The notes under the pieces were generated by a model, which did not search any database, was not told the origin of the DNA, and saw only the letters and a list, made by a program, of their open reading frames with translations. From Synechococcus sp. JA-2-3B'a(2-13) (GTDB lineage: Bacteria; Cyanobacteriota; Cyanobacteriia; Thermostichales; Thermostichaceae): DNA of 64,000 nucleotides. The translations under genes and the position numbers were made by a program. Shown piece by piece: positions 33,883-43,285 of this stretch; within the stretch, counting starts at the first letter, position 1; the number at the start of each line of letters is the position of its first letter. The stretch covers positions 1,073,277 through 1,137,276 of the forward strand of contig NC_007776.1 in assembly GCF_000013225.1 (NCBI RefSeq). The letters are read 5' to 3'.

Positions 33883-34388
33883 CTGGATCTGACCGCAGCC
33901 TCTTTCCTTCGTCGGGGGAAATTTCCCGCCGCTCCGGCGGAATTCGGCGCAAGGCCGGTGCTAAAACCAGTTCAGAGCCCACCTCCGCAGAGTCTACTCC
34001 CACAGGCGAGGAGCCGACAACGATGTCTTCTCAGTCTCCCCCAGAACCAACCCCAGAATCGCCGGAAATGGAAGCCCTCAAAAGCCAACTGGCCGAAGCT
34101 CAACAACTCTTGCAAGACTACCAAAACAAAGTCTCTGCCCTGCAAGCTCAATTGCAGCAGGTTACTGCCCATCGGGACGAATTGCAAAAGGCGCTGGCGC
34201 AGTTGCAAGCGGTTGCGGACGAGCGGGCCAAAACCATCCAGGAGTTACAGAACCCCAGAGGACAAGCCCCCATTCAGCCCAAACCCCAATCCTCACCTCT
34301 GCACGCGCAAAAGAAGATTATGAATCGGCCCATCTTCGACAACGTATCGGCCACCGATGAAAGCATGCCCCCCTATTTGTTGGATTGA
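33879..34388 (+). CDS. Disordered coiled-coil partner of the ParA-type ATPase
   Basis: The 169-residue protein is basic and probably disordered at the N-terminus (SRRSGGIRRKAGAKTSSE), has a central coiled coil (about residues 62-125: MEALKSQLAEAQQLLQDYQNK and onward) and a conserved-looking end, NRPIFDNVSATDESMPPYLLD. Its GTG start overlaps the stop of the ParA gene by 4 bases. This layout resembles McdB and other ParA adaptor proteins, but the C-terminal tryptophan described for McdB is absent, so I do not name it so. Confidence 0.7.
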   Translation: MTGSDRSLFPSSGEISRRSGGIRRKAGAKTSSEPTSAESTPTGEEPTTMSSQSPPEPTPESPEMEALKSQLAEAQQLLQDYQNKVSALQAQLQQVTAHRDELQKALAQLQAVADERAKTIQELQNPRGQAPIQPKPQSSPLHAQKKIMNRPIFDNVSATDESMPPYLLD

Positions 34389-34554
34389 CCGGGATGGAAG
34401 GGATCCCTGAGGGCGTGATTTGGATGGGGTCTCCACCTGTTCTGCTCCCTCCTGTTTTCAGCCCGACCTGTGCTTTTTTCCCTGCTTCCTGGAGATCCGG
34501 GATTCGATAGCTGGATATTGGATTTGGACAACCGTCGTTCTCGCTGCCCTTCTC

Positions 34555-35745
34555 ATGAGCCAATCTCAATCGACTCTCCCTGCTGGTGATACCATTCCGC
34601 CCCACGGGGGCACCCTGATCAACTGCATTGCCCCGCCTGAGCAGGCGCAGGAGCTGCGTTCCAAAGCCGAACATTGCCCCATCCTCTATCTCGACGAGCG
34701 GGCCCAATCGGATCTGGAGATGATCGCCATTGGGGGCTTCAGCCCGCTAACGGGGTTTATGGGGCGGGAAGATTACCAGGCCGTTCTGGAAACAATGCAC
34801 CTGGCCAATGGCTTGGCTTGGTCGCTGCCGGTCACCCTGCCGGTCTCCTCAGAAGTGGCAGCGGGTCTGAAAGAGGGGCAAATGATCGCCTTGGCCAGTG
34901 CCGAGGGCAAGATCCTGGGCTTACTGGAGCTGACCGAGAAGTTCACCTACGATAAAACATACGAAGCCCGGCAAGTTTATCGCACCACCGATGAGCAACA
35001 TCCAGGGGTAAAGGTGCTCTACGAGCAGGGATCCGTCTATTTGGCCGGCCCCGTCACCCTCCTGCAGCGGGATCCCCACCCTCTTTTTCCGGCCTACCAG
35101 ATTGACCCGGCCCAATCGCGGCAACTGTTTCGGGAAAGAGGCTGGAGAACCATTGTAGGCTTCCAAACCCGCAACCCCATCCACCGCGCCCATGAATACA
35201 TCCAAAAATGTGCCTTGGAGATTGTGGACGGGCTATTTTTGCACCCGCTGGTGGGGGCTACCAAAAGCGACGACATTCCCGCCGATGTGCGTATGCGCTG
35301 CTACGAGGTGTTGATCGAAAAGTACTACCCCAAGGAGCGGGTGATCTTGGCCATCAATCCTGCGTCGATGCGCTACGCCGGCCCCCGCGAGGCTATTTTC
35401 CATGCTCTCATTCGCAAAAACTATGGCTGTACCCATTTCATTGTGGGGCGGGATCACGCCGGGGTGGGGAACTACTACGGTACCTACGATGCCCAACACA
35501 TTTTCGATGAGTTCCAGCCGGGGGAGCTGGGCATCATTCCCTTGAAGTTTGAACATGCTTTCTATTGCACCGTCACCGGCACCATGGCCACGGCCAAGAC
35601 CAGCCCCAGCCAGCCTCACCAGCGCATTCACCTCTCAGGTACCAAGGTGCGGGAAATGCTGCGCCGCGGTGAAGTGCCCCCGCCGGAGTTTTCTCGACCA
35701 GAAGTGGCCCGGCTGCTGGCCGAAGCCATGCGAGAGCGGGGTTAA
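34555..35745 (+). CDS. sat: Sulfate adenylyltransferase (ATP sulfurylase)
   Basis: The enzyme makes adenosine 5'-phosphosulfate from sulfate and ATP, the entry to assimilatory sulfate reduction. The family motifs are intact: [14 protein letters not shown] with the HxxH nucleotide site, [36 protein letters not shown] and the GRDHAGVG loop. The 396-residue length from ATG 34555 fits the homo-oligomeric bacterial/algal type without an APS kinase domain. The longer frame from 34420 is in a region without family similarity. Confidence 0.95.
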   Translation: MSQSQSTLPAGDTIPPHGGTLINCIAPPEQAQELRSKAEHCPILYLDERAQSDLEMIAIGGFSPLTGFMGREDYQAVLETMHLANGLAWSLPVTLPVSSEVAAGLKEGQMIALASAEGKILGLLELTEKFTYDKTYEARQVYRTTDEQHPGVKVLYEQGSVYLAGPVTLLQRDPHPLFPAYQIDPAQSRQLFRERGWRTIVGFQTRNPIHRAHEYIQKCALEIVDGLFLHPLVGATKSDDIPADVRMRCYEVLIEKYYPKERVILAINPASMRYAGPREAIFHALIRKNYGCTHFIVGRDHAGVGNYYGTYDAQHIFDEFQPGELGIIPLKFEHAFYCTVTGTMATAKTSPSQPHQRIHLSGTKVREMLRRGEVPPPEFSRPEVARLLAEAMRERG

Positions 35746-35800
35746 CCCTGGGAATCTCCCTAAGTGGCAGTCAAAAAGGGCCTGGGACAGACCAGACCCT

Positions 35801-35848
35801 CTGTATTGAAAGTTGTATTGAAAAAAGTTGTATTGAAAGTTGAACTTG
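35801..35848 (+). repeat. Short tandem repeat TGTATTGAAA(n)AGT
   Basis: Three units of TGTATTGAAAGT or TGTATTGAAAAAAGT follow each other after the sat gene. The 337-base gap 35746-36082 holds this repeat, a minus-strand terminator at 35979-36005, and no gene that I can see. Confidence 0.7.
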
Positions 35849-35978
35849 AACCAGATTCCAGTCGAGTATTAGGCCGGCTCCGCTAGATTGATTGTCGGGT
35901 TGCGGTCGAAGAAGCCCCAAGGTACCAGCCTAAAGCCCGTTCTGTGTACAGGCATGACGGGCCAATCCTCATCCCATG

Positions 35979-36005
35979 AAAAAACCCCTGCCCAACGGCA
36001 TGGGG
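35979..36005 (-). terminator. Rho-independent terminator for the minus-strand small gene
   Basis: On the minus strand CCCCATGCC-GTTG-GGCAGGGG is followed by six T residues. It lies about 80 bases downstream of the small conserved gene ending at 36083 and faces the sat gene, so it separates the two convergent transcripts. Confidence 0.7.
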
Positions 36006-36082
36006 AGGATGTATGATGGGGAGCCCGCGTTTCTACAGAACTCCCTCGAAGTCAAGCAGCCCTGAATAGGCAGCAACAGTTC

Positions 36083-36259
36083 TCATCCCGCCTCAAACCA
36101 GAGTTGTTCGGGATCCACATAATAGCAGCGGGCATTGTCCGCACAGATCAGCGCCCAGCCGTTTTGGTCGGCCTCGACCAAAGTATACTCACACTGGGGA
36201 ATGAAATAGCCTTGGTGGTTTCGGGTATCGCTCTTAACCCAAACGGTCTGACAGTTCAT
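36083..36259 (-). CDS. Small conserved protein, function unknown (58 aa)
   Basis: ATG 36259 is preceded by a strong ribosome site (GGGAGGAA), which decides this start over the open codon at 36295. The protein begins MNCQTVWVKSDTRNHQGYFIPQ and ends YYVDPEQLWFEAG. It is small, rich in aromatic residues and has three cysteines. I do not recognise a named family. A clear terminator follows on the same strand. Confidence 0.7.
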   Translation of the reverse strand: MNCQTVWVKSDTRNHQGYFIPQCEYTLVEADQNGWALICADNARCYYVDPEQLWFEAG

Positions 36260-36613
36260 CTTAAAGTTCCTCCCATCTGCAGTCAAAGGGGTCAAAAAAG
36301 TGAGGTTGGAAAACGGGACTCGATTCAGTGGCTGTGGAAGCGGCGGCAGTGCAACACCACTGCAATATAATGAAGTGCAGCCACCGCCGAGCTAAGCATC
36401 TCGCGCCAGCCCGGAGTTCAATCTCATCAATCAACTGAGGCCGGGGAAGAGAAGCGACGAGAGCTAACCTCTATCGATAAATGGATCCCATATTGCTATT
36501 GGGTACAAGAAGTTTAGCACCAACTCCATGAGAACATCGCTAAGAGTTGTAGATTAAAATAAAAAGCTCTAGATTTTCCTAAAGTCTTGTTGCAAAACCA
36601 GGAATAGGGTCAC
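36260..36613. other. Gene-free interval of about 350 bases
   Basis: No ORF of note is seen. A dyad with GTGGCTG (about 36330) and CAGCCAC (about 36380) flanks CAGTGCAACACCACTGC, so a stable hairpin can form. An AT-rich stretch near 36555-36590 precedes the 3' end of the TPR gene and may hold a minus-strand terminator or simply spacer. Confidence 0.4.
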
Positions 36614-37039
36614 TTAATCTTCTTCAAAGAGCCAGTTGTAAATCTTGCTCAAGTGGGGCCAAGCAGGACGGCGGTTCCCTCCCTCTTGCAGGTTGGATTT
36701 GACACCCTCAATCTGCTCGGGATCCCGTGCCAAGATTTGCTTAATGGCCTCCACCTGCTGGCGTACCCCGGTTTTTTTCAGCTCCAGCATGGCTAGGGTC
36801 AGATTCACACGGGGCTGGGCATCCACCGGATCCAACTTCACAGCAGTCTGGGCGGCCTTCAGAGCTTTTTCCGCCTGCCCCTCCAGAAGGTAGAGCCAGG
36901 ACAAGCACGTCCAAGCCGCCGCCGCCTTTGGGGATCCCTTACAGATCGACTCAAAAGAGGGAATTAACGTCTTGGCTGCTTCCCCGGATTCATAGCGCCG
37001 AATCCCTTCCTGAAACAATTCTTCAATTTTTTGGCTCAT
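36614..37039 (-). CDS. Tetratricopeptide-repeat protein
   Basis: The 141-residue protein from ATG 37039 has at least two TPR units: an N-terminal pair (EELFQEGIRRYESGEAAKTLIPSFE, AAAWTCLSWLYLLEGQAEKALKAAQTAVKLDP) and a following helix pair (AQPRVNLTLAMLELKKT). TPR domains mediate protein contacts; the partner is unknown. It is 43 bases downstream of tlyA on the same strand. Confidence 0.82.
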   Translation of the reverse strand: MSQKIEELFQEGIRRYESGEAAKTLIPSFESICKGSPKAAAAWTCLSWLYLLEGQAEKALKAAQTAVKLDPVDAQPRVNLTLAMLELKKTGVRQQVEAIKQILARDPEQIEGVKSNLQEGGNRRPAWPHLSKIYNWLFEED

Positions 37040-37082
37040 CTCCCCCAACCCAGCACATTAGCTTATTGACAAAATCGACGAT

Positions 37083-37910
37083 CTATGCATGTAAAGTCGC
37101 TCTCGCCTGCTCGCTCATCTGTTGTAGCGCACTGCCGCTGGGGAGAGGGATCCCTTCTCCTTCGGCCAGCCAGAGCCAGTACTCGATATTGCCGGCAGGG
37201 CCAGTGATGGGCGACCACGTGTAGCCTTGCACCTGCCAACCCTGGGCCACGGCCGAGCGCATCACCGTCTCCAGCACGCGGGCATGGACAACCGGATCCC
37301 GTACCACCCCCTTTTTACCCACCTGGTCTCGGCCCGCCTCAAACTGGGGCTTCACCAGCAACAGCGCCTCCCGTGGGAAACGCAATAGGTTCCACAGCGG
37401 AGCTAGCACCTTAGTCAGGGAAATAAAAGACAGGTCTACCACCGCCAAATCCGGCCAGCTCTGGGGAGGTGCCTCGCTTCCGTACAGATCCTCCGGCTGC
37501 AGATGGCGCAAGTTGGCCCGCTCCTTTAGGATCACCCGCGCATCCGTTCGCAAAGACCAGGCCAGTTGCCCATAGCCCACATCCACTCCGTAGACCCGCT
37601 GGGCTCCCCGTTTCAACAAGCAGTCTGTAAAACCTCCTGTGGAAATGCCCGCATCCAAACAAATACGACCCTGCACCTGAACAGGAAAAGTTTGCAGCGC
37701 CCCCTGTAGCTTTTCTCCCCCCCGTGAGACAAAAGCAGGCCCAGACTGGACTTGCACCGCTGGATCCCCGCTCACCCAGGTTCCAGGCTTTTCCGCCCGC
37801 ACCCCATTTAGAAAGACTTCTCCTGCCAAAATGGAGCGTTGCGCTTGCTGGCGTGAGGAAAAATATCCGCGCTCCACCAACCAGCTATCCAGACGCACCC
37901 GCTTGGCCAT
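37083..37910 (-). CDS. tlyA: TlyA-type rRNA 2'-O-methyltransferase
   Basis: TlyA methylates cytidines in 16S (and in some species 23S) rRNA. An N-terminal S4 RNA-binding domain (VRLDSWLVERGYFSSRQQAQRSILAGEVFLNG) precedes the FtsJ-type methyltransferase fold with the SAM motif CLDAGISTGGFTDCLL and the catalytic-region FISLTKVL and LLVKPQFEAGR. The 275-residue length matches the family. Sequence alone cannot tell the short type I from type II specificity. Confidence 0.92.
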   Translation of the reverse strand: MAKRVRLDSWLVERGYFSSRQQAQRSILAGEVFLNGVRAEKPGTWVSGDPAVQVQSGPAFVSRGGEKLQGALQTFPVQVQGRICLDAGISTGGFTDCLLKRGAQRVYGVDVGYGQLAWSLRTDARVILKERANLRHLQPEDLYGSEAPPQSWPDLAVVDLSFISLTKVLAPLWNLLRFPREALLLVKPQFEAGRDQVGKKGVVRDPVVHARVLETVMRSAVAQGWQVQGYTWSPITGPAGNIEYWLWLAEGEGIPLPSGSALQQMSEQARATLHA

Positions 37911-38005
37911 CTCGCCGGTGCCTCACCTTGCATAGATCTTCCCGCCCATTAGAATAGGCGAGCGGGATCCCAACTGACCAGAATTGAGGGATCGCCAACA
38001 GCAGA

Positions 38006-38896
38006 TTAGCCGAACCGTCCGCTCACGTACTCTTCCGTTTCCCGATGGGCGGGAGAGTTAAAGATTTTCTCAGTGCGGTTAAACTCCACTAGCCGTCCGT
38101 AGCGAAACCCCTCTTCGTCGACTTCAGTGTTGAAGAAGGCGGTAAAGTCGGAGACCCGCGCTGCCTGCTGCATGTTGTGGGTAACGATAATGATCGTGTA
38201 GCGACGGCCCAGTTCCTTGAGCAACTCCTCAATGCGCAACGTGGAGATTGGATCCAACGAGGCACAGGGCTCGTCCATCAGGATCACCTCTGGTTGGATG
38301 GCCAAGGTGCGGGCAATGCAGAGGCGCTGCTGCTGTCCCCCCGAAAGGGAGAGGCCGCTCGTCTTCAACTTGTCTTTCACCTCGTCCCAGAGGACGGCCT
38401 GACGCAATGCGCGCTCTACCAGCTCATCCAAGTCTCCTTGGTAGCCGTTGACCCGTGGCCCAAAGGCAATGTTGTCGTAGATGGACTTCGGGAAGGGGTT
38501 GGGCTTTTGGAACACCAGGCCAACTCGCCGCCGCACTTCAGCAGGATCTACATCGGGATCGTAGATGTTTTTCCCGTGAAAAATTACGGATCCCTCTACT
38601 CTCGCCCCCGGGATCAGATCGTTCATGCGGTTAAAGCAGCGCAGCAAAGTACTCTTGCCGCAGCCGGAAGGGCCAATAAAAGCAGTGATGTGATTCTTGG
38701 GAATCTTCAGAGAAACCTGCTTCACCGCCAAATGAGAGCCGTAGTAAACACTGACTGCTTGCGTTTCCAGCTTAACAGTTAAGTTGGCAGACTTCTTAGA
38801 GGAATCAGGAGTGCCGGGAAATGGAGGGCGCATAGGAATACCAGAGGTAGACGTTGCTTCAGAACCCAAACTCAAAATCGAAGAATAGTGAGGCAA
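38006..38896 (-). CDS. pstB: Phosphate ABC transporter ATP-binding protein
   Basis: PstB powers high-affinity phosphate import. Walker A is GPSGCGKST, the signature is [13 protein letters not shown], and Walker B is [13 protein letters not shown], with the PstB-type N-terminal pairing [21 protein letters not shown] 38896 opens the frame; ATG 38833 would remove 21 variable residues and is equally plausible. It is the last gene of a pstS-pstC-pstA-pstB operon. No phoU follows. Confidence 0.95.
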   Translation of the reverse strand: MPHYSSILSLGSEATSTSGIPMRPPFPGTPDSSKKSANLTVKLETQAVSVYYGSHLAVKQVSLKIPKNHITAFIGPSGCGKSTLLRCFNRMNDLIPGARVEGSVIFHGKNIYDPDVDPAEVRRRVGLVFQKPNPFPKSIYDNIAFGPRVNGYQGDLDELVERALRQAVLWDEVKDKLKTSGLSLSGGQQQRLCIARTLAIQPEVILMDEPCASLDPISTLRIEELLKELGRRYTIIIVTHNMQQAARVSDFTAFFNTEVDEEGFRYGRLVEFNRTEKIFNSPAHRETEEYVSGRFG

Positions 38897-38915
38897 AAAT
38901 CTCAGAAGAACCAGA

Positions 38916-39806
38916 TCAGATAGTAATGGTTTCCTGACGACGACTCAGCAGCAGCCGGAAACTGATCGTGGTGATCAAAACCAGAATCACCAAAGCCAAG
39001 GCTCCTCCCCAAGCAATTTTCTGCTGGTTCTCGAAGGGAACAATGGCAAAGTTGTAGATCAGCACCGCCAACGAGGCTACTGGCTTCAGCAGACCATCAG
39101 GCCATAGAAAGCTGAACAGAGCAGTAAAAATTAGAGGTGCAGTCTCCCCAGCTGCTCGGGCAATGGCCAAGGTCACTCCCGTCAGAACGACCGGCAAAGC
39201 AGCTGGCAAAACGACCCGAAACACAGTCTGCACCCGCGAAGCTCCCAAGGCGTAGGCGGCAGCCCGAGTGTCCGCCGGCACCAAGCGCAGAGCCTCCTCG
39301 CAGGAGAGGATGATGATCGGCAAAGTCAATACCGATAGAGCTACTCCGCCAGAAAGGGCAGAAAAGGTCTTGGTGGAAAGCACCAGCACCCCATAGGCGA
39401 ACACGCCAGCGATGATGGAAGGAACCCCCGTCAGCACTTTGATAATGAAACGCAGAGATGATGCTGTAGAACTGTTCTGGCCGAACTCCGAGAGATAGAT
39501 CGCAGCAAATAGACCAATAGGGAAAGTGATTGTAATGGCAATCGATACCACAATGATCGTTCCCAGCACAGCGTTGCCAAAGCCGCCTACCTGATCGCCA
39601 GGAGGAGGAGGAAGCTGGGTTAAGGTCTGCCAATTGAAGCGCTCAATGCCATTGACGAAAACATAGTAAAGGATGGAAGCGAGCACAACAATCGCAAAAA
39701 TGCTGGAAGCAAAGATCAGGCCTGTCATCACCCAGTCCAGCACGACGCGCTTGGATCTGACTTTGCGTTTGAACAAATTGGCCTGTGCTGCCACTTGTGT
39801 CGCCAT
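38916..39806 (-). CDS. pstA: Phosphate ABC transporter permease PstA
   Basis: The 296-residue membrane protein has six predicted helices and the permease EAA-like loop ([35 protein letters not shown]). It partners with PstC in the membrane pore for phosphate. Only 19 bases separate it from pstB and 6 from pstC. Confidence 0.94.
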   Translation of the reverse strand: MATQVAAQANLFKRKVRSKRVVLDWVMTGLIFASSIFAIVVLASILYYVFVNGIERFNWQTLTQLPPPPGDQVGGFGNAVLGTIIVVSIAITITFPIGLFAAIYLSEFGQNSSTASSLRFIIKVLTGVPSIIAGVFAYGVLVLSTKTFSALSGGVALSVLTLPIIILSCEEALRLVPADTRAAAYALGASRVQTVFRVVLPAALPVVLTGVTLAIARAAGETAPLIFTALFSFLWPDGLLKPVASLAVLIYNFAIVPFENQQKIAWGGALALVILVLITTISFRLLLSRRQETITI

Positions 39807-39812
39807 GTTCCT

Positions 39813-40781
39813 CTACTCCCGAGAAGCTGTCAAAGCAAACTTGACGCGCCGAACCAATAGCTCAGCGATGATGTTGACCACCAGCGTAATGACCAGCAAG
39901 ATCAAAGCCGCATACATCAGAGCCGAGATCTGCTCGTCGGCTGCTTCTGCAAACTCGCTGGCCAGCAATGCAGGGATGTTGCTGGCAGGGGCCAAAAGCG
40001 AGACTCTAATCCCCCGCGCATTGCCAATCAGCATTGCCACCGCCATGGTCTCGCCCAGGGCGCGTCCCAAACCCAGCACCACAGCCCCCAACATACCCCC
40101 AATCGCAGCCGGTAGTACCACTCCAAAAATGGCTTCCCATCGCGTAGCCCCCATCGCATAGGCAGCCGCGCGCAGCTCAGGAGGAACAGCCACCAAAACC
40201 TCTCTGGCGATGGCCGTGATGATGGGGATGATCATGATCCCCAAGACAACCCCTGCCGTCAGCATCCCCGGCCCAATCGGTGGTGTGCCGAAAATGGGAA
40301 GCCAATTGAAGTTCTCGTACAGGAACATCTGAACGGGGCGGAAGAAGGGGATGAAGACAAACAATCCCCAAATGCCGAACACCACACTGGGAATAGCCGC
40401 CAACAGCTCAACCACAATGATCAGAGCCAGACGCAAGGACTTCGGAAGAAAATCCTCGCTCAGAAAAATAGAGATGCCAAAGCTAAAAGGAACCCCCACA
40501 ATCAGAGCGATGAGAGAAGTCACTAGCGTGCCGTAGATCTGTGGCCAGGCCCCATAGATATCCTCGACCGGATCCCAGGTGGTGTTCCAGAAAAAGCTTA
40601 GTCCAAACCTGTCTATAGCAGGTAAAGACTGAATGCCGATCTCCAGAGCAATCCAGAGCAGCAGGAAGGCCGAGAAAAACACGGCAATCCGCGTAGCCCA
40701 GATAAAAACCTGGTCGCGCCGGCGCTGGAAAACCGGCCGAGGCCGAAACATAGAACTGCTGTCAGAAAAAAAGGTATTCAT
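39813..40781 (-). CDS. pstC: Phosphate ABC transporter permease PstC
   Basis: The 322-residue protein has six helices, the LFVFIPFFRPVQMF region, and the conserved cytoplasmic loop AIAREVLVAVPPELRAAAYAMGATRWEAIFGVVLPAA. It forms a heterodimer with PstA. Thirty-three bases separate it from pstS upstream. Confidence 0.94.
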   Translation of the reverse strand: MNTFFSDSSSMFRPRPVFQRRRDQVFIWATRIAVFFSAFLLLWIALEIGIQSLPAIDRFGLSFFWNTTWDPVEDIYGAWPQIYGTLVTSLIALIVGVPFSFGISIFLSEDFLPKSLRLALIIVVELLAAIPSVVFGIWGLFVFIPFFRPVQMFLYENFNWLPIFGTPPIGPGMLTAGVVLGIMIIPIITAIAREVLVAVPPELRAAAYAMGATRWEAIFGVVLPAAIGGMLGAVVLGLGRALGETMAVAMLIGNARGIRVSLLAPASNIPALLASEFAEAADEQISALMYAALILLVITLVVNIIAELLVRRVKFALTASRE

Positions 40782-40814
40782 CCGCCTGAAGCCAGAAGTG
40801 GTTGGTAAGAGTTT

Positions 40815-41891
40815 TTACGGGGTAATGCCTTCCAGCGCAGCCAGAGCTTTTTGCCGCGTTTCTTCCGGCAGAGGGACATATCCCAACTGCTCAGCGAAAG
40901 CCTGCCCCTCAGTGAGGCCGTAGCGGAGAAACTCTCTAACGGCCTTGGAAGTCTCGGCTTTGGGGTAAACCTTGTAGGCAAGGATCCAGGTGTAGCCTGC
41001 AATAGGGTAAGAGTCTTCCCCACTAGGATCCGGATCGACCCCCAGCAAACGCTCGTCGAGCTGAATTCTGGCCAGCGCCGCTTTCTCCGTCTCGACGTTG
41101 GGAGTTACAAACTTGCCTGCCCGGTTTTCCAGACGGGCAATGTTCAGGTTGTTGAGCTTGGCAAAGCCGAATTCCACGTAGCCAATCGAGCCAGGAATTT
41201 GCTTGATCTGCTCGGAAACCCCTTCGTTCCCACGCGCCCCTACGCCGGTTGGCCAGTTTACCGAAGAGCCGCGACCCACCTTTTGCTTCCACTCTGGGCT
41301 AATAGCGTTGAGGTGAGTGGTGAAGATATCGGTGGTACCACTTCCATCAGAGCGATGCACGACGGTAATCGGCAAATTCGGGAAAGTCACCTGTGGGTTA
41401 AGGCCAGCCAGCAGGGGATCGTTCCAGTTCTTGATCTTGCCCAGGAAGATATTCGCCAGTGCCAGGCGGGAAAGGCGGATTTCGGGGCCCACCCCAGGAA
41501 TGTTGTACGCTGCAACTAACGCTCCGCCCACCATGGGTACAGAAACCATCCCTTTGGGAGGGTTAGCCTCATTCTCAATTTGGTTGATCTCTTCAGGACG
41601 GGGCACGCTGTCACTGGCACCGAAATCGACCGTGCGGGCTACAAACTGCCGACGACCCGCACCGCTTCCTACAGACTGATAGTTGACCTGGATGTTAGGG
41701 TTTTTCTTGCCAAACTCTTGGGCCCAAGTTTGATAGATGGGGGCCGGGAAGGTCGCCCCAGCGCCATTGATGGTGATGGTCTGCCGAGCAAACACCCGCT
41801 GCCAATTCGTCTGACTGGCCGCAAAGCCGGCAACAGTGGCAGATAGAAACTTCAGGAAAGAACGACGCTCCAAGGGGTGCAACGTCACCAT
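40815..41891 (-). CDS. pstS: Phosphate-binding periplasmic protein PstS with Tat-type signal
   Basis: PstS captures phosphate in the periplasm and delivers it to PstCA. The mature protein shows INGAGATFPAPIYQTWAQEF, YQSVGSGAGRRQFVARTVDFGASD and VHRSDGSGTTDIFTTHL, the phosphate-ligand loops of the family. The start ATG 41891 gives MVTLHPLERRSFLKFLSATVAG: the RRSFLKF motif suggests export by the Tat pathway rather than Sec. First gene of the pst operon, behind a Pho box about 290 bases upstream. Confidence 0.94.
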   Translation of the reverse strand: MVTLHPLERRSFLKFLSATVAGFAASQTNWQRVFARQTITINGAGATFPAPIYQTWAQEFGKKNPNIQVNYQSVGSGAGRRQFVARTVDFGASDSVPRPEEINQIENEANPPKGMVSVPMVGGALVAAYNIPGVGPEIRLSRLALANIFLGKIKNWNDPLLAGLNPQVTFPNLPITVVHRSDGSGTTDIFTTHLNAISPEWKQKVGRGSSVNWPTGVGARGNEGVSEQIKQIPGSIGYVEFGFAKLNNLNIARLENRAGKFVTPNVETEKAALARIQLDERLLGVDPDPSGEDSYPIAGYTWILAYKVYPKAETSKAVREFLRYGLTEGQAFAEQLGYVPLPEETRQKALAALEGITP

Positions 41892-42178
41892 ACAGATCTC
41901 CTCTCCCAGATGAAGATAAAATCCTAGCCCAGATCTAAAAAAGGCTACTTCACTCGAGAACCTTACCCAACCCAATCAAAACTCGTCGGGCTGGGTATGC
42001 CACTACCGCCTGGAAGCTTGGAGGCAACCCTCAAGCTAACCCTGCGATCCTCAACAAGCCTTCAACCGATCGCAGCGCCCCAAGGCTCCCTCCGAGCACG
42101 CAAGGTTTCCCACGGAACGCTCCATCGAAGACTTCACCAATTCGTCCAGCTACTATAACGTAAAGGTCAGTTGTTTTT

Positions 42179-42206
42179 GGTTAAATCGAGGTTAAGCCCA
42201 GGTTAT
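42179..42206 (-). promoter_or_regulatory. Pho box (SphR/PhoB-type, three direct repeats) of the pst operon
   Basis: On the minus strand the repeats GGATAACC, GCTTAACC and ATTTAACC are spaced with an exact 11-base period (GGTTA(A/T) in plus-strand terms at 42179, 42190 and 42201). This is the layout known for cyanobacterial SphR sites. A -10-like TATAGT lies about 22 bases further on (plus-strand 42151-42157), placing the box where an activator would sit over the -35 region. It implies induction of pstSCAB by phosphate starvation. Confidence 0.85.
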
Positions 42207-42521
42207 CCTTGGGGATATCCGCCAAATGTTGCAAACCCCTCAAGGGATCCCCTTTGGTGTCAGCCACTCTATACCCTCTGCTAAGTATTTCCTGAAACAA
42301 ATAACCTTCCGCATTTTTGGTTTAGAAACAAGGTGGCTTCTTGTCTTCCTACCGGGGTTGCGAGCGGCAAGAGAGCTTCATCGGCAATGAGCTCCGAGAA
42401 GGGATCCCTCATGCCAAAGGGCTGAGGCGTAGGGGGCAGCTTGCTTTGGAGTTTATAGTCGTTTCAGGCTAGGGTGAGACGCCTGGGCTATTGAGAAAAG
42501 CCTTCTTCCCCCGTACATTAT

Positions 42522-42542
42522 TGCTCCGTAACGCTGACGCGA
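42522..42542 (-). repeat. Small dispersed hairpin repeat upstream of rplI
   Basis: Reading the minus strand it begins CGC-GTCA-GCG and continues as TTACGGAGCA, a mixed form between the GTGC-GGA-GCAC and TTGC-GTA-GCAA subtypes. The second stem is imperfect, so this may be a decayed copy. Confidence 0.5.
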
Positions 42543-42666
42543 CGGCGCGACCAACGTTCTAGGTGGGGGTGCAGTGTCCTGGTTTGAATCGAAATGACCA
42601 TAAGCTGACAATGGCTCTACTGAGCCTCTAGAATGGAGGGCTGTCGAGAAAAGAAGTGTCTTCCCA

Positions 42667-43131
42667 ATGTCGAAACGTAACATGCAGGTTGTGCTGCGCC
42701 AGGCGATCCCAGGGCTGGGCAAGCCCGGAGAGATTGTCAACGTCAAGCCCGGATATGCTCGCAACTACCTCTTCCCACGGCAGATGGCGGTGCGGGTTAC
42801 CCCTGGCATATTGAAAGAGCAGCAGGTGCGTCTGGAGCAGGAGGCAGCTCGTAAACTGGCAGAAAGACAACAGGCGGAAAACTACAAGACTGCTCTGGAG
42901 ACCATCGGTCGCTTTGTCATCCGTAAGAAAGTGGGAGAACACGACCTCCTATTTGGGCAGGTGACCACCAGCGATATTGCCGAGGTGGTGCTGGCTACCA
43001 GCGGTCTAGATATCGACCGCCGCAACATTCTCCTCAACGAGGAAATCAAAAAAACCGGGGTTTATCCCGTGCAGGTAAAGTTACACCCCGAAGTTACCGC
43101 TACGCTGCGCATTCAGGTTACTCCCGAATGA
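42667..43131 (+). CDS. rplI: 50S ribosomal protein L9
   Basis: The 154-residue protein has the L9 N-terminal signature (LGKPGEIVNVKPGYARNYLFP), the long connecting helix (residues about 45-75) and the C-terminal domain (KVGEHDLLFGQVTTSDIAEVV...EIKKTGVYPVQVKLHPEV). Its neighbour dnaB follows after 154 bases, a common rplI-dnaB order. A GGGATCCC-containing inverted repeat lies between them. Confidence 0.96.
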   Translation: MSKRNMQVVLRQAIPGLGKPGEIVNVKPGYARNYLFPRQMAVRVTPGILKEQQVRLEQEAARKLAERQQAENYKTALETIGRFVIRKKVGEHDLLFGQVTTSDIAEVVLATSGLDIDRRNILLNEEIKKTGVYPVQVKLHPEVTATLRIQVTPE

Positions 43132-43285
43132 GGACTCACCTTCGAGGATCCCTGAGTTCCCGTGAGGGATCCCGGGGTGAGTAGGGTTTTTGCCTTAGGC
43201 AACAAGCGGGTATGCTCAGCCTAGAGCTTGACCCGCCTGACGATTGGAGCTGACTGGCTGAGAGGCCGGTTGCCCTAGGGCTGGG

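Larger units (their letters stand above)
41892..42666. other. Long gene-free interval between pstS and rplI
   Basis: Besides the Pho box and its probable -10, the first 250 bases form a long pstS leader. The rest (42210-42666) has no convincing gene. A small dispersed repeat lies at 42522-42542, and a CCTCTAGAAT-type box (about 42625) is a candidate promoter element for rplI. Confidence 0.5.

Noticed and set aside
33879-34388. Calling the coiled-coil partner McdB
   Set aside because: The protein has no tryptophan, and a conserved C-terminal tryptophan is a known McdB hallmark.
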